Of a stretch of DNA of 64,000 nt, positions 55,858-64,000 are shown piece by piece (position 1 is the stretch's first letter; each line of letters begins with the position of its first letter). Both the position numbers and the translations under genes were made by a program. The notes beneath the pieces were generated by a model. The model saw only the letters and a program-made list of their open reading frames with translations, searched no databases and had not been told where the DNA came from. Source of the stretch: JAJDZL01 sp965221175 (GTDB lineage: Bacteria > Pseudomonadota > Gammaproteobacteria > Arenicellales > JAJDZL01); NCBI GenBank assembly GCA_965221175.1, contig OZ244867.1:2914001-2978000 (forward strand), read 5' to 3'.

Positions 55858-56409
55858 TCAATATTCTTTGTCCGCAGTGATTGGCACAGCGAGATAGTTC
55901 CATCCATCGTAGCCATCCAGCAATCTGTAGTTGTTGTTTTCGTAGCTGCCGGGGAAGAAGACCAGTAGCCTTCCGGCGACCATGGGGGCTAACTTGTCGA
56001 CGACTTCTTTAACCTTCAAAATGCCGAAGAGTGCGCTGACGCCGATAATTGCCACAACGGTATCAGCTTCGATGTCATTTTTTTGAAGGAAGGCCTCGAA
56101 CTCATCGGTGATAAAATCGAGGTATTTCGGCAGCAGCGTGGAGAGTAATTGGGGATTCTGGAAGTAACTCTTGGCGTACCTTTGCGAGGTGAGCCAAATG
56201 GCAAAAGTATCCGTCAGGTCGAACATGGCCCATTCGTGGCCTGCCTGTCGCGTAACGATTTCAAATTCATCGACTTTAGCTCGCATCCAGCGTTCTTCAT
56301 TTTCGTTGTAAATACAAAATATCACGCGCTGGGCAGCAGCGGCATCGTCGCGCCACGGTACGGAAATGTAATTGCTATAGGACTGCAAGAGCCGTCTAAC
56401 TCTGCTCAC
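55858..56409 (-). CDS. brxB: BREX protein BrxB (DUF1788)
   Basis: 183 residues, the usual size. DUF1788 features include VIFCIYNENEERWMRAKVDE in the first third and LLVFFPGSYENNNYRLLDG near the end. It overlaps the brxA stop by 14 bp and lies 14 bp before brxC, so all three are coupled. BrxB has no known catalytic role but is needed in characterised type 1 systems. Confidence 0.93.
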   Translation of the reverse strand: MSRVRRLLQSYSNYISVPWRDDAAAAQRVIFCIYNENEERWMRAKVDEFEIVTRQAGHEWAMFDLTDTFAIWLTSQRYAKSYFQNPQLLSTLLPKYLDFITDEFEAFLQKNDIEADTVVAIIGVSALFGILKVKEVVDKLAPMVAGRLLVFFPGSYENNNYRLLDGYDGWNYLAVPITADKEY

Positions 56410-57187
56410 GAAGCCACTCCATTTCTACTTGATTGATCAGGTTCGGGAAAAAAACCTCAATGATACTACCCACATGTTTGAACACGATCCACCCTTTACG
56501 AGAGGCGTCTTCGGCAAGTTCAATGGCAGTGTGGAAGGTACAATCTAGCAATTTGGCGTATTCCGTTTGAAAAAGTGCTTGTCCACGCGAACCTGTGAGA
56601 TAGCCAATGAGCAAGGCGTAGGAAACACTCCCGGCAGTTGGGTTGGCGCGGGTGCGCACCTTCCTGGTGCGTCCATAGAGGTGACCAGACTTGGTCCACG
56701 TCGAACTGATGTTTCGAGCTGTCGATTGTAGCGTCGCTTTGCTGAAGCGGCCAGGTTCTTGGCTGTCGATAAATTCCTCAAGAGATTCACGGATAATCGT
56801 TGAGCTTTCTGGAAACTTCAGAATGAACGTTGCTGTAGGTCGGAAAATGGGGTCCCGTGCGTATGTGCATAGTAGCGCTAGTAATGGCCGGCCATCAATA
56901 TCACGATTCCAAAAGTAAAGAAGTACCCGAAAAAGGACTTTGGTGCAGTCAAGGGAGTAAAGGTCAGCTAGATGTCGATATGTAAGAGAGCGGGTTTTGC
57001 CAGATCGCTTGCCCAGGCAATTTTCGTCACCTATCGCCTGGAGGTAATCACTCGTTTCAGACTCAGGTCGGTCAACATAGGTTAATAAATCTCCCAACTC
57101 CTCAAGCATCATGGTGCGAGACGTATGAGTGCCACCGCGCTTGAAACTGAACCCGAACCGGGATAATTGTTTATTTTTTCCCGTCAT
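56396..57187 (-). CDS. brxA: BREX protein BrxA (DUF1819)
   Basis: 263 residues from the ATG 57185-57187, behind GGTGAG. Characteristic RSLTYRHLADLYSLD and LLALLCTYARDPIFRPTA in the middle and a C-terminal helical-bundle segment match DUF1819. BrxA binds DNA in published work on other BREX systems. It is the first intact BREX gene here; an upstream frame (57196-57444) ends 8 bp before it. Confidence 0.92.
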   Translation of the reverse strand: MTGKNKQLSRFGFSFKRGGTHTSRTMMLEELGDLLTYVDRPESETSDYLQAIGDENCLGKRSGKTRSLTYRHLADLYSLDCTKVLFRVLLYFWNRDIDGRPLLALLCTYARDPIFRPTATFILKFPESSTIIRESLEEFIDSQEPGRFSKATLQSTARNISSTWTKSGHLYGRTRKVRTRANPTAGSVSYALLIGYLTGSRGQALFQTEYAKLLDCTFHTAIELAEDASRKGWIVFKHVGSIIEVFFPNLINQVEMEWLREQS

Positions 57188-57195
57188 GCTCACCG

Positions 57196-57444
57196 CTATT
57201 CTCGCTTGCCCTTCTTCTGCGTTACACCCTCGTCGAATTCACCGATCTTGAAATTCAAAAGACGACCGATTTTGTGGGCGGTCAAGGCTTTTTCGCTGTT
57301 CGACTTACAGTCCGTATCTTGCATGAGCCCTAATCCAAGCGAATGTCTATTTTCAGTTTTCGATGTATTGGCATAGTGCTCAAAAGCGGTGAAGACAGAA
57401 ATAGCGATAAATATTCTTGTCTTATTTTCAGACGGAGTGTGCTG
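57196..57444 (-). pseudogene. Start-less 82-codon frame directly upstream of brxA
   Basis: A frame open from a TAG at 57445-57447 down to its own TAG at 57196-57198, encoding FIAISVFTAFEHYANTSK and ALTAHKIGRLLNFKIG then a basic end QKKGKRE. It has no ATG near its beginning (only an internal Met) and abuts the ISL3 transposase remnant. The tight 8-bp spacing to brxA suggests that it is the 3' end of a former first gene of the operon, cut by an insertion. No family recognised. Confidence 0.5.
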
Positions 57445-57448
57445 CTAA

Positions 57449-57706
57449 TCAATTATTTGGTTTATCCCATTTAGAGTTGGTTAACTCATCGATCGACTCT
57501 TTCACAAAGTTGTTGGTGACTTTCAAAGCCACTGCGTTCAGGATTTCGTAAAAATGCGCTTTGATCGTCTTGGCAAATTTTCGTATCGGCTCCAGCTGGC
57601 AACGCTGAGCCCAGTCGAGCCACCGCTTCTGACGCAATGGCATGTTGTGTAGATTTCTCAGCCAGTTATACATGCTACCTTTGAGTTTCTCTATTCCCTC
57701 ACGCAT
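57449..57706 (-). pseudogene. ISL3-family transposase remnant, internally deleted
   Basis: 85 codons; the frame remains open to about 57733 upstream (DRYRGRMREG). EKLKGSMYNWLRN matches the KLKGxxxxWL segment of ISL3 transposases, and WAQRCQLEPIRKFAKTIKAH matches their WAxxSRLEPxxxxARTIKxH region. In complete enzymes about 60-80 residues separate these, so the middle is deleted. No terminal inverted repeats recognised. It shows that the BREX promoter side was hit by an insertion sequence. Confidence 0.75.
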
Positions 57707-58004
57707 ACGTCCACGATACCGATCAGAACAACAGCTTCAACAACAATTATGCCACCGGCTGCCGCAAAGCGATACCCGTTGCGTCGTAATATAACACCCC
57801 TAACTCACGCTATTTGAGGAAGACCATAAATTGAATTTTGGGTGTGTTTGGTAGTCTCACTTCATACCCGATTATGGCATCCTTGTGTTCTGGTCTGTTC
57901 CAACCCAAAAATGTCTATATGTCTGAATTTATGCTGCACCTAGTGAATAGGCTCTTGTCGTTCGCTCGTAAGCATTAACGAATAGAGCTTATCCATAAAC
58001 GGTA

Positions 58005-58568
58005 CTAAGCTTGTGGAATTTCCTTTGCCAGTTGGGACAAATTCAGTTCAAAAATCGCTGTTTCTGCGTCAGTCGGAAGAGTTTCTAATCGTTCAACAGA
58101 AAATTCAGTTTCAGGAGTCTTTTCGTCAAAGCTTGGCGAAGTAGAATTTCCTTTGTAGTTCATTAGGTCTATACCACCAATATAAACTATTGACTTATTT
58201 GCTTTCCCAATAGCGAAATACAGGTATGTACCTTTAATTAAAATTGCTTTGACCTCAGGGCAATCGGGATAGGTGAGAGAGTACGGCAGTCTAAGCAGTG
58301 GATAATTTTTAGCGAGATGCTTATCAAATGAGCGTAACGCCAGAAGTAGATTTGTAGTGATCTTTGTTGGAATATGAAAATCACCTAGTGTAAATGCCAC
58401 CATAAATTCAAACAAGTTGTGCTCGGAAAACCGACGGCTGCTTCCTCGACCCTTGGCATCTACTCCGTCAGGTACAATTACTCCTTTTTCACACAGGTAA
58501 ATGAGTTTGTATTGCGGTTGACGTAAAAATTTTGCAATTTGGGTTAATGTCCATTCCTTTCTACTCAT
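58005..58568 (-). CDS. MerR-like winged-helix DNA-binding protein
   Basis: 187 residues from the ATG 58566-58568 (another Met lies four codons upstream). EWTLTQIAKFLRQPQYKLIYLCEKG (about 4-28) is a MerR-type winged helix, followed by RGSSRRFSEHNLFEFMVAF, the wing and dimer-linker pattern. The C-terminal half is unknown and could bind a ligand or partner. Located between the BREX operon and the right attachment site, it could regulate BREX or act as an excision factor of the island. Both are inference. Confidence 0.7.
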   Translation of the reverse strand: MSRKEWTLTQIAKFLRQPQYKLIYLCEKGVIVPDGVDAKGRGSSRRFSEHNLFEFMVAFTLGDFHIPTKITTNLLLALRSFDKHLAKNYPLLRLPYSLTYPDCPEVKAILIKGTYLYFAIGKANKSIVYIGGIDLMNYKGNSTSPSFDEKTPETEFSVERLETLPTDAETAIFELNLSQLAKEIPQA

Positions 58569-58739
58569 AATATGTAGCATCTATTTGTGGTTTGACATAA
58601 AATTATTTTTGGTAAATTGTTTCTATTGATCTCAATAAAATAATTGCATAATTCCGATTCCAATCTTGCTAAATTTCCTGCTACAAGCCATACTTAATTC
58701 GGACGAAAAAACCAACTTGTTTGAGTGAACAATATTTGA

Positions 58740-58946
58740 TCATGAATTTCGGACCCATTTGACAGCTTTTGCTACCATTTTTGGATCTACATTCAAAGTA
58801 TGACCTATTCTATAATAACTAAACCCGAGTTCCCTAAGGTGTAGGCATTCAGTTGCTATCTGCTGGTATACGGGTTTCATTTTTGGGTTGATAATCGCAA
58901 CTGCAATTGAAATGCTGCCAAGGGTGCGAATCAATTGCGTTTGCGT
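58740..58946 (-). pseudogene. Displaced C-terminus of the serine recombinase (helix-turn-helix tail)
   Basis: Reading from the right attachment core (ACG at 58946-58944), 68 codons stay open to TGA: TQTQLIRTLGSISIAVAI..., then YQQIATECLHLRELGFSYYR and IGHTLNVDPKMVAKAVKW, a helix-turn-helix. The reading phase equals that of the recombinase at the left core, since the core offset is exactly 24,519 bases. Joining the ends gives one uninterrupted 620-residue recombinase. As integrated, the segment lacks its body; a TTG at 58934 might start a free 64-residue peptide. Confidence 0.85.
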
Positions 58947-58954
58947 CCACCACT
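58924..58954. repeat. Right attachment site (attR) of the BREX island
   Basis: GTGCGAATCAATT (58924-58936), a 9-bp spacer, then the core TCCACCACT (58946-58954). The core repeats the tRNA-Ala 3' end and the arm is the inverted complement of the left arm (34438-34450). To the right, CTATAGAACAAAC should be the original sequence following tRNA-Ala. Confidence 0.85.
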
Positions 58955-59028
58955 ATAGAACAAACAGTCTTTCGACGACTGCATTTGCAACTTTGTTGAC
59001 AGGTTGAAGACTCATACAAGATGTCGTC

Positions 59029-59106
59029 GTCCCCATCGTCTAGCCAGGTCTAGGACACCAGCCTTTCACGCTGGCGACGGGGGTTCGAATCCCCCTGGGG
59101 ACGCCA
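59029..59106 (+). tRNA. tRNA-Glu(TTC)
   Basis: 78 nt: acceptor GTCCCCA/TGGGGAC, D-arm with AGCCAGGTCTAGGAC, anticodon stem CCAGC/GCTGG with loop CTTTCAC, T-arm GGGGG-TTCGAAT-CCCCC, encoded CCA. Probably transcribed originally together with tRNA-Ala(GGC) behind gltX. Now the island separates it from that promoter, so it must be served by a promoter within the 74 bp between attR and the tRNA or by read-through from the island. Confidence 0.97.
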
Positions 59107-59252
59107 TTTGAATATATTCACTGATGTTTATGAGTTGAGTTGCCTGTTTGGCTTTATTCGGCGACTCTGCATTTACGTGATGACAAAATTGCAATTTTGA
59201 AACTTTCGCGATTCAATTCAGTCAAAGTCGATACCTTCAATTGACTGCTACC

Positions 59253-62102
59253 ATGCATATTCGAATACTTTCCAGATTCAGCTTGCTCGTTTTTCTATTC
59301 AGCCTGTTTGCCAACATACAGGTTTACGCAGATTTTCAGAAAAGCCCAAACGACCACCGGGAATATCTCGCATTCGAACTTGAAAACCGAATGCGCGTGC
59401 TGGTAATTTCCGACCCTGAAACAGATGACGCGGCTGCCTCGCTAGCGATTCAAATTGGTGGAGGGGATGATCCGGAAAATCGAGCCGGAATGGCTCACTA
59501 TCTGGAACACATGCTTTTTCTCGGAACGGAAAAATACCCGGAACTGGATAGCTATCGTGCTTTCATTGAACAAAACGGTGGATCAACCAATGCGTATACC
59601 GCAATAGATCTCACAAACTACAACTTCAGCATCGAACCCGATTTCCTTAAACCTGCTCTTGACCGATTTGCCCAATTTTTTGTGGCACCTCTATTCCCAG
59701 CAGAGCAAGTCGGTCGCGAACGAGGTGTAGTACACGCGGAATTTGAAATGCGTACACAGCGCGATGTTGTCAGACACTGGGCAGCGATGAGACATGCCTA
59801 CAATCCGAAGCACCCATCAGCAAAATTCGTTACAGGCACGGAAAAGACTCTGAAAGGTGATGTCCGTCCCGACCTGATTCAGTTCTTCAATAAAAACTAC
59901 AGTGCGAACCTAATGAATCTAGTCGTACTGGGTCGAGAACCAGTTAATGAATTGCAGAAATGGGTAGTGGAAATTTTTTCGGATATCAAGGACTCTGATG
60001 CTGATGTGCTTGAAATAACCGAACCTTTGTTTGCCGACGGGAGTCTGCCGGCGCTGTTGAAAGTCAGGACCCTAAAGAACAATCCGAGCTTAACGTTAAC
60101 GTTTCCAGTGCCGAATCTGGAACCCTACTGGCGAGAGAGTCCGGACGGGTATATTTCGAACCTGCTGGGACATGAAGGCAAGGGGAGCCTGTTGTCGGAA
60201 TTAAAAGCCGAAGGCTGGGCCGATGGCTTATATGTCAGCCCCGGTAATCCAGGCATCAACAGCTATACCATGACCGTAAAAATTTCGCTTACTGAGAGCG
60301 GGCATCAAAACTGGGAGAATGTAACAGCCTACGTATTTCAGTACATCCGAGAAATTCGTGTGCGCGGAATCGACGAATGGAGATTCAATGAGCAAAAAAT
60401 TCTGAGCGAAATCGGATTTCGCTTCAGTGAGGTCGACGATGCTAGAAATTTTGTGACTACTCTTGCAGCAGTGCTGCATAAGTATCCTCCAAATGAAATA
60501 CTGTCAGCGCTGTATCTGGTGAGTCAATACGATCCTAATCTGATCACTACAATTCTGGCTGAAATGACACCGGAAAATACGCTAGCAGTTTTGCCGTCAT
60601 CCACGACTGAGACGGACAAGTTGACGCCTTATCTGGGAGTGGAATATTCGCTTGATAAACTTCCTGACCAAACAATCGAATTGTGGCACACTGACCTTGC
60701 AGACTCATCGAACTGGCTCCCGACAGCGAACGAATTTCTGCCGCAGAATCTGAATTTGAAGACTACCGACGAAGTATCCAAACCCGAAAGAATATTTGCG
60801 AAACCGGGGTTTGAATTGTGGCATCAGATGGATACTTCATTTGACGTACCACGTGCAAGTTTCTTCATTTCGGTGCGAAGTCCAGTAACAAAGGCCAATG
60901 TTAAGAATTCCGTTCTGCTTTCGCTATTTGAAGCCGCAATTAATGATCAGTTGAACGAATTTGCCTATCCCGCAGCACTCGCTGGACTTGACTACAGTCT
61001 GTACGGACACTCTCGCGGATTTACCATTCGTATTTCCGGTTTCGATGACAAGCAGTCCGTGCTACTTGGCGAGATTATCAGCATCGTCAAATCCCCTACG
61101 TTTGATCGGAGCAAATTTGAACTGCACAGGGATCAGTTGATTCGAGATATTGAAAACAGCCGCAGAGACAGTGCATACCGACGTGCTATCTCCGAATTTT
61201 ATTCAATCATTGTCGAACCGAGTTGGACCGAAGAACAGGAACTACAGGCCCTGACGCAAGTAGAGTTTGAGGATCTCGTCAACTTTTCATCCAAATTGAT
61301 TGAAGAAGTGGATCTTGTGGTTTTATCGCATGGAAACGTGCTCAGAGACGAAGCCATTGCGATGGGAGAACTGGTCGAATCAAATCTGCTAAATCCGGAG
61401 AGAGTCGCGACCGTACGAAAGAGCGATGTAGTCGATCTTCCTGATCATGGCCCTTTCATTCGTCAGATTGGAATTGAGAATAATGATTCTGCAATTGCGG
61501 TATATCTGCAGGGAACAGATCGATCGCTTCGAGAGCGAGCCTATTTTGCTCTATTGGCACAAATTATTCAGACTCCGTTTTTTTCAGACCTTCGGTCGGT
61601 TCAACAACTCGGCTATGTAGTATTCTCAGCCAATGTGCCAGTTGGGCAGGTGCCTGGAACCATGTTCGTCATTCAGTCCCCTGATGTTCCACCGGAAAAA
61701 ATGGAGGTCGCGATCATTGAGTTTCTGGATCAATTTCATACATGGCTGGCTGATTTATCAAGTTCGGAGTTTGAAGCATACAGAGCTGGTTTGATCGGAC
61801 AAATACTTGAGAAGGATTCAACCTTGAATGATCGTTCGTATCGATACTGGACAGCCATTGATCAGAAAGATTACGAATTCAATCAGCAGCAAGAACTTGC
61901 ATCGATTCTTGAAACGATGGAAAGAAAAGATTTTGAAGATTTCGTGCACGACTTGCTTATAAAAAGAGGTGACAGTCGACTGGTGGTACTCGGTTACGGA
62001 AACAACCATGGTATGCCAGTGGAACTGCTTCAAACAGAAGGCGTTCACATAGCTGATCGAGAAAGTTTCAAGCGCGGTCAGGAATTGTTTCCTCCACTCT
62101 AG
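59253..62102 (+). CDS. Periplasmic M16 (insulinase/protease III-like) zinc peptidase
   Basis: 949 residues from the ATG at 59253 (a TTG four codons earlier has no advantage). A signal peptide (IRILSRFSLLVFLFSLFANI, cleavage near VYA) directs export. The inverted zinc motif HxxEH appears in MAHYLEHMLFLGTEKYPE (about 80-97), with the third ligand Glu some 75 residues later in VVHAEFEMR. Four M16-type domains are implied by the length, as in E. coli protease III. It degrades small peptides in the periplasm. It is followed by pncC 16 bp downstream. Confidence 0.93.
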   Translation: MHIRILSRFSLLVFLFSLFANIQVYADFQKSPNDHREYLAFELENRMRVLVISDPETDDAAASLAIQIGGGDDPENRAGMAHYLEHMLFLGTEKYPELDSYRAFIEQNGGSTNAYTAIDLTNYNFSIEPDFLKPALDRFAQFFVAPLFPAEQVGRERGVVHAEFEMRTQRDVVRHWAAMRHAYNPKHPSAKFVTGTEKTLKGDVRPDLIQFFNKNYSANLMNLVVLGREPVNELQKWVVEIFSDIKDSDADVLEITEPLFADGSLPALLKVRTLKNNPSLTLTFPVPNLEPYWRESPDGYISNLLGHEGKGSLLSELKAEGWADGLYVSPGNPGINSYTMTVKISLTESGHQNWENVTAYVFQYIREIRVRGIDEWRFNEQKILSEIGFRFSEVDDARNFVTTLAAVLHKYPPNEILSALYLVSQYDPNLITTILAEMTPENTLAVLPSSTTETDKLTPYLGVEYSLDKLPDQTIELWHTDLADSSNWLPTANEFLPQNLNLKTTDEVSKPERIFAKPGFELWHQMDTSFDVPRASFFISVRSPVTKANVKNSVLLSLFEAAINDQLNEFAYPAALAGLDYSLYGHSRGFTIRISGFDDKQSVLLGEIISIVKSPTFDRSKFELHRDQLIRDIENSRRDSAYRRAISEFYSIIVEPSWTEEQELQALTQVEFEDLVNFSSKLIEEVDLVVLSHGNVLRDEAIAMGELVESNLLNPERVATVRKSDVVDLPDHGPFIRQIGIENNDSAIAVYLQGTDRSLRERAYFALLAQIIQTPFFSDLRSVQQLGYVVFSANVPVGQVPGTMFVIQSPDVPPEKMEVAIIEFLDQFHTWLADLSSSEFEAYRAGLIGQILEKDSTLNDRSYRYWTAIDQKDYEFNQQQELASILETMERKDFEDFVHDLLIKRGDSRLVVLGYGNNHGMPVELLQTEGVHIADRESFKRGQELFPPL

Positions 62103-62118
62103 CGGGAAGTCGTACGAA

Positions 62119-62613
62119 ATGGCCTCCAGCATCGAACTGCTCGCGCGTGAAGTTGGAGATACTTTGCTACAAAATCACTTGGTGCTCACTACGGTTGAGT
62201 CGTGTACCGGAGGCTGGGTAGCCGAAGCGATTACGAGCGTAGCAGGAAGTTCCTCATGGTTTGAACGAGGGTTTGTCACTTATAGCAATGAAGCCAAGCA
62301 GGAACTCCTAGGTGTCAGGAAGGAAACCCTCCTACAGTACGGTGCAGTAAGCAGAGAAGTTGCACGAGAAATGTCTTTGGGCGGAATCGATGCCAGTCGC
62401 GCCGATCTTGCCGTAGCGGTTACAGGCATTGCAGGACCGGACGGTGGTACCTTGCAAAAACCTGTCGGCACGGTATGGGTTGCTTGGGGAGACCGAAGTG
62501 GCAATGTCAGCGAACAGCTTTTCCAATTTGATGGTGATCGAGAATCCGTACGTAGATCAACGGTAGAACAATCGCTAGCTGGAATATTGGAGTTTCTCAA
62601 AAGTCCCAGCTAA
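62119..62613 (+). CDS. pncC: Nicotinamide-nucleotide amidohydrolase PncC/CinA C-terminal domain
   Basis: 164 residues, the stand-alone CinA-C form. Motifs TTVESCTGGWVAEAIT (about 27-42) with the catalytic Ser/Thr region, FVTYSNEAKQELLGV and AVTGIAGPDGGT (about 95-106) are complete. The enzyme recycles NMN to nicotinate mononucleotide. It lies 16 bp after the M16 peptidase gene and is probably co-transcribed with it. Confidence 0.95.
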   Translation: MASSIELLAREVGDTLLQNHLVLTTVESCTGGWVAEAITSVAGSSSWFERGFVTYSNEAKQELLGVRKETLLQYGAVSREVAREMSLGGIDASRADLAVAVTGIAGPDGGTLQKPVGTVWVAWGDRSGNVSEQLFQFDGDRESVRRSTVEQSLAGILEFLKSPS

Positions 62614-63174
62614 TACGACAATTAATGACGAAATGTTATTTGTCTATTGTAATTTTTAAACTTCTGTAATACTTTTCTGTAGTTGAAATTTCCAATCTTC
62701 TGTGGGTATACTTACCAGACAATTTCCATCTTTAACCTATCGAATTTTCTTGGGATAGTTGACCAATGGGCAGGATTGATGTGCATATCCAGGAAGGCGT
62801 GAATTCGTGTGTTGCGAATGCTGCGGCTTCTGTTCTCATCGGAAAAATCGATTATTCGGGGGATTTGGCTGGAATGACCTATTTCTTGGGACACACACCG
62901 AATTTATTGCGTGTCACTGTGGATCGGCTCGCGTGAGGTCATTAGGCGTAGGTGCTGACACGCAATTTTCTTTACAGTGCCTACGCCAATCACGTACATT
63001 CCTTTAGAAAGTTGACTTCGCATCAATATATGCATCAACACTAGTTTTTGATCGTTTGATCGAATCAATTCATTTACTCAGATGGCCGCAGAGATTGCCC
63101 TTCTGAATTCAGCAGCTGTCGCTTGAAGCACCGATAGTGCAATTACCGACCTAGGTACCGGGAAAATTATCCGG
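62614..63174. other. Intergenic, degraded sequence
   Basis: About 560 bases without a supported gene. Short frames only, on both strands. It may be the decayed continuation of the methyltransferase remnant at 63175-63514, but I could not match any later methyltransferase motif in it. Confidence 0.45.
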
Positions 63175-63514
63175 CCAATAAACTATTCGTTCTGACCAAG
63201 TGGCACCTTTCGGCGTATTGATTTACGCCAACGCAGAGTTTATGGGAGTTCCTTGGAAAACCATCATTGATCAATCCATTCTTCATGCACATCAGTATCT
63301 TACGACCAATGATCTTGAAATGATGCACCACATGCGAGGCTGTCAGGATTGGGATGAAAGTCCCGTCCCTTGTTGAAAGGAGGATCGGTTGCAATAAGAT
63401 GGACGGTTCCGCTATTTATCCCCCGAAGGAACTTCAGATTGTTTTCATGGAATAAAGTGCGGTTCTTCCAATTCGGGCTATAACGTTGCGTTGCGGGCTG
63501 TCTCGTCTCGGCAT
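63175..63514 (-). pseudogene. Decayed site-specific DNA methyltransferase (N-terminal part)
   Basis: An ATG (63512-63514) follows a strong AGGAGGGAG. After about 15 codons the frame shifts to NWKNRTLFHENNLKFLRG and NSGTVHLIATDPPFNKGRDF, an unmistakable DPPF methyltransferase motif IV. Then DSLACGASFQDHWS runs into TAA, DTDVHEEWIDQ into TGA, and the similarity fades. At least one frameshift and two stops make it inactive. It is a second, unrelated methyltransferase relic beside the one at 2155-3108. Confidence 0.8.
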
Positions 63515-63654
63515 GTCTCCCTCCTATTCAGCGATTGCCGTACCAACTATATAATGAGAATGAATAATTTTGGGCACCATCACGACTTGAAATTAGTATA
63601 CTAATCGTTAAGTATCATTTAGTGTAATAGTAAACAATAGAGTAAGCAATTGAC

Positions 63655-63906
63655 ATGTCAACCACATCTTTCGATACTTTACAAGCATCAAAAGACTTGC
63701 AAAGTCATGGCTTTGAGCAGGAACAAGCTGAGGCGATTGCACAGGTAGTTCGCAACGGACAGGGCGAACTAGCAACTAAGTATGATATTGATTCAGTTAG
63801 GTCTGATATTGAAAATGTTAAATGGACGCTAGGTGCAATGATAGGTGTGAATTTTATTGTGATGATAGGTGGATTCAGTCTGTTGGCGACATTTATTAAC
63901 CAATGA
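63655..63906 (+). CDS. Small coiled-coil membrane protein, DUF1640-like
   Basis: 83 residues: FDTLQASKDLQSHGFEQEQ and AEAIAQVVRNGQGELATK (about 6-45) form the helical segment of DUF1640/CCDC90-like proteins, followed by a short coiled coil and a C-terminal membrane helix (about 58-81). Function of bacterial members is unknown. Some occur near toxin or phage genes. Confidence 0.7.
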   Translation: MSTTSFDTLQASKDLQSHGFEQEQAEAIAQVVRNGQGELATKYDIDSVRSDIENVKWTLGAMIGVNFIVMIGGFSLLATFINQ

Positions 63907-64000
63907 GTTTTTTGTACGAGAGAGTCTTGCTAATCATTCCAGCAGCTAACATAGCCATATAACCAGCCCAGATTCTTTAATCCACTTCGACCGTCCCATA

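Noticed and set aside
57196..57444. BrxR or other named BREX regulator upstream of brxA
   Set aside because: The 82-codon fragment shows no WYL or helix-turn-helix sequence and has no start codon.
62614..63100. Continuation of the methyltransferase pseudogene
   Set aside because: No later motif such as DPFxGxGT could be found on the minus strand, so the region is left unassigned.

Overview
Organism. The window looks like the chromosome of a gammaproteobacterium. It carries GlnS (the glutaminyl-tRNA synthetase typical of gamma/betaproteobacteria), SohB, a protease-III-like M16 peptidase and CinA-C/PncC. A gltX - tRNA-Ala(GGC) - tRNA-Glu(TTC) order, which I recall from pseudomonads and relatives, can be reconstructed. 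Taurine-type catabolism, a Tat-exported PotD-like binding protein and a sarcosine/dimethylglycine-oxidase-like flavoprotein suggest a marine or host-associated heterotroph. That last point is inference.

Layout. (1) 1-5.2 kb is an accessory block of defence and stability genes. It holds an XRE/ImmA gene interrupted by an in-frame TGA, a FitA-type antitoxin with a truncated PIN toxin, a type II methyltransferase/restriction pair and an orphan PD-ExK-like protein. (2) 5.7-26 kb is a catabolic region built around Ald, Xsc (sulfoacetaldehyde acetyltransferase), Pta and an omega-amino-acid:pyruvate aminotransferase. Around it lie a DMGDH-like flavoprotein, AlaX, a GFA-fold protein, citrate synthase, a polyamine-type ABC transporter, a MetE-like methyltransferase and MmsA. 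I read it as uptake and breakdown of taurine, possibly N-methylated taurines: demethylation, transamination, sulfite plus acetyl phosphate, acetyl-CoA, TCA cycle. (3) 26-34 kb is housekeeping: panC, a quinone oxidoreductase, a gamma-carbonic-anhydrase-like gene, sohB, a VOC protein, glnS, gshB, gltX. (4) 34.43-58.95 kb is a mobile island of about 24.5 kb inserted at the 3' end of tRNA-Ala(GGC) by a large serine recombinase. It carries a type-1-like BREX operon on the minus strand (brxA, brxB, brxC, a Schlafen-type gene, pglX, a 1178-residue nuclease-like protein, pglZ, brxL). The middle of brxL has been replaced by a DUF4062/helical-repeat gene on the other strand. (5) 59-64 kb is chromosome again: tRNA-Glu, M16 peptidase, pncC, a decayed DNA methyltransferase and a small coiled-coil membrane protein.

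Main discovery. The island's recombinase gene contains its own attachment site. Joining the two island ends across a shared 9-bp core recreates a 46-bp site with 13-bp perfect inverted arms. It also fuses, in frame and without a stop, the truncated recombinase at the left end to a 68-residue helix-turn-helix tail now stranded at the right end, 24.5 kb away. Integration therefore removes the enzyme's C-terminal domain and replaces it with residues read antisense through the tRNA. This resembles archaeal SSV-type integrase partitioning, but in a serine recombinase carrying a BREX island.
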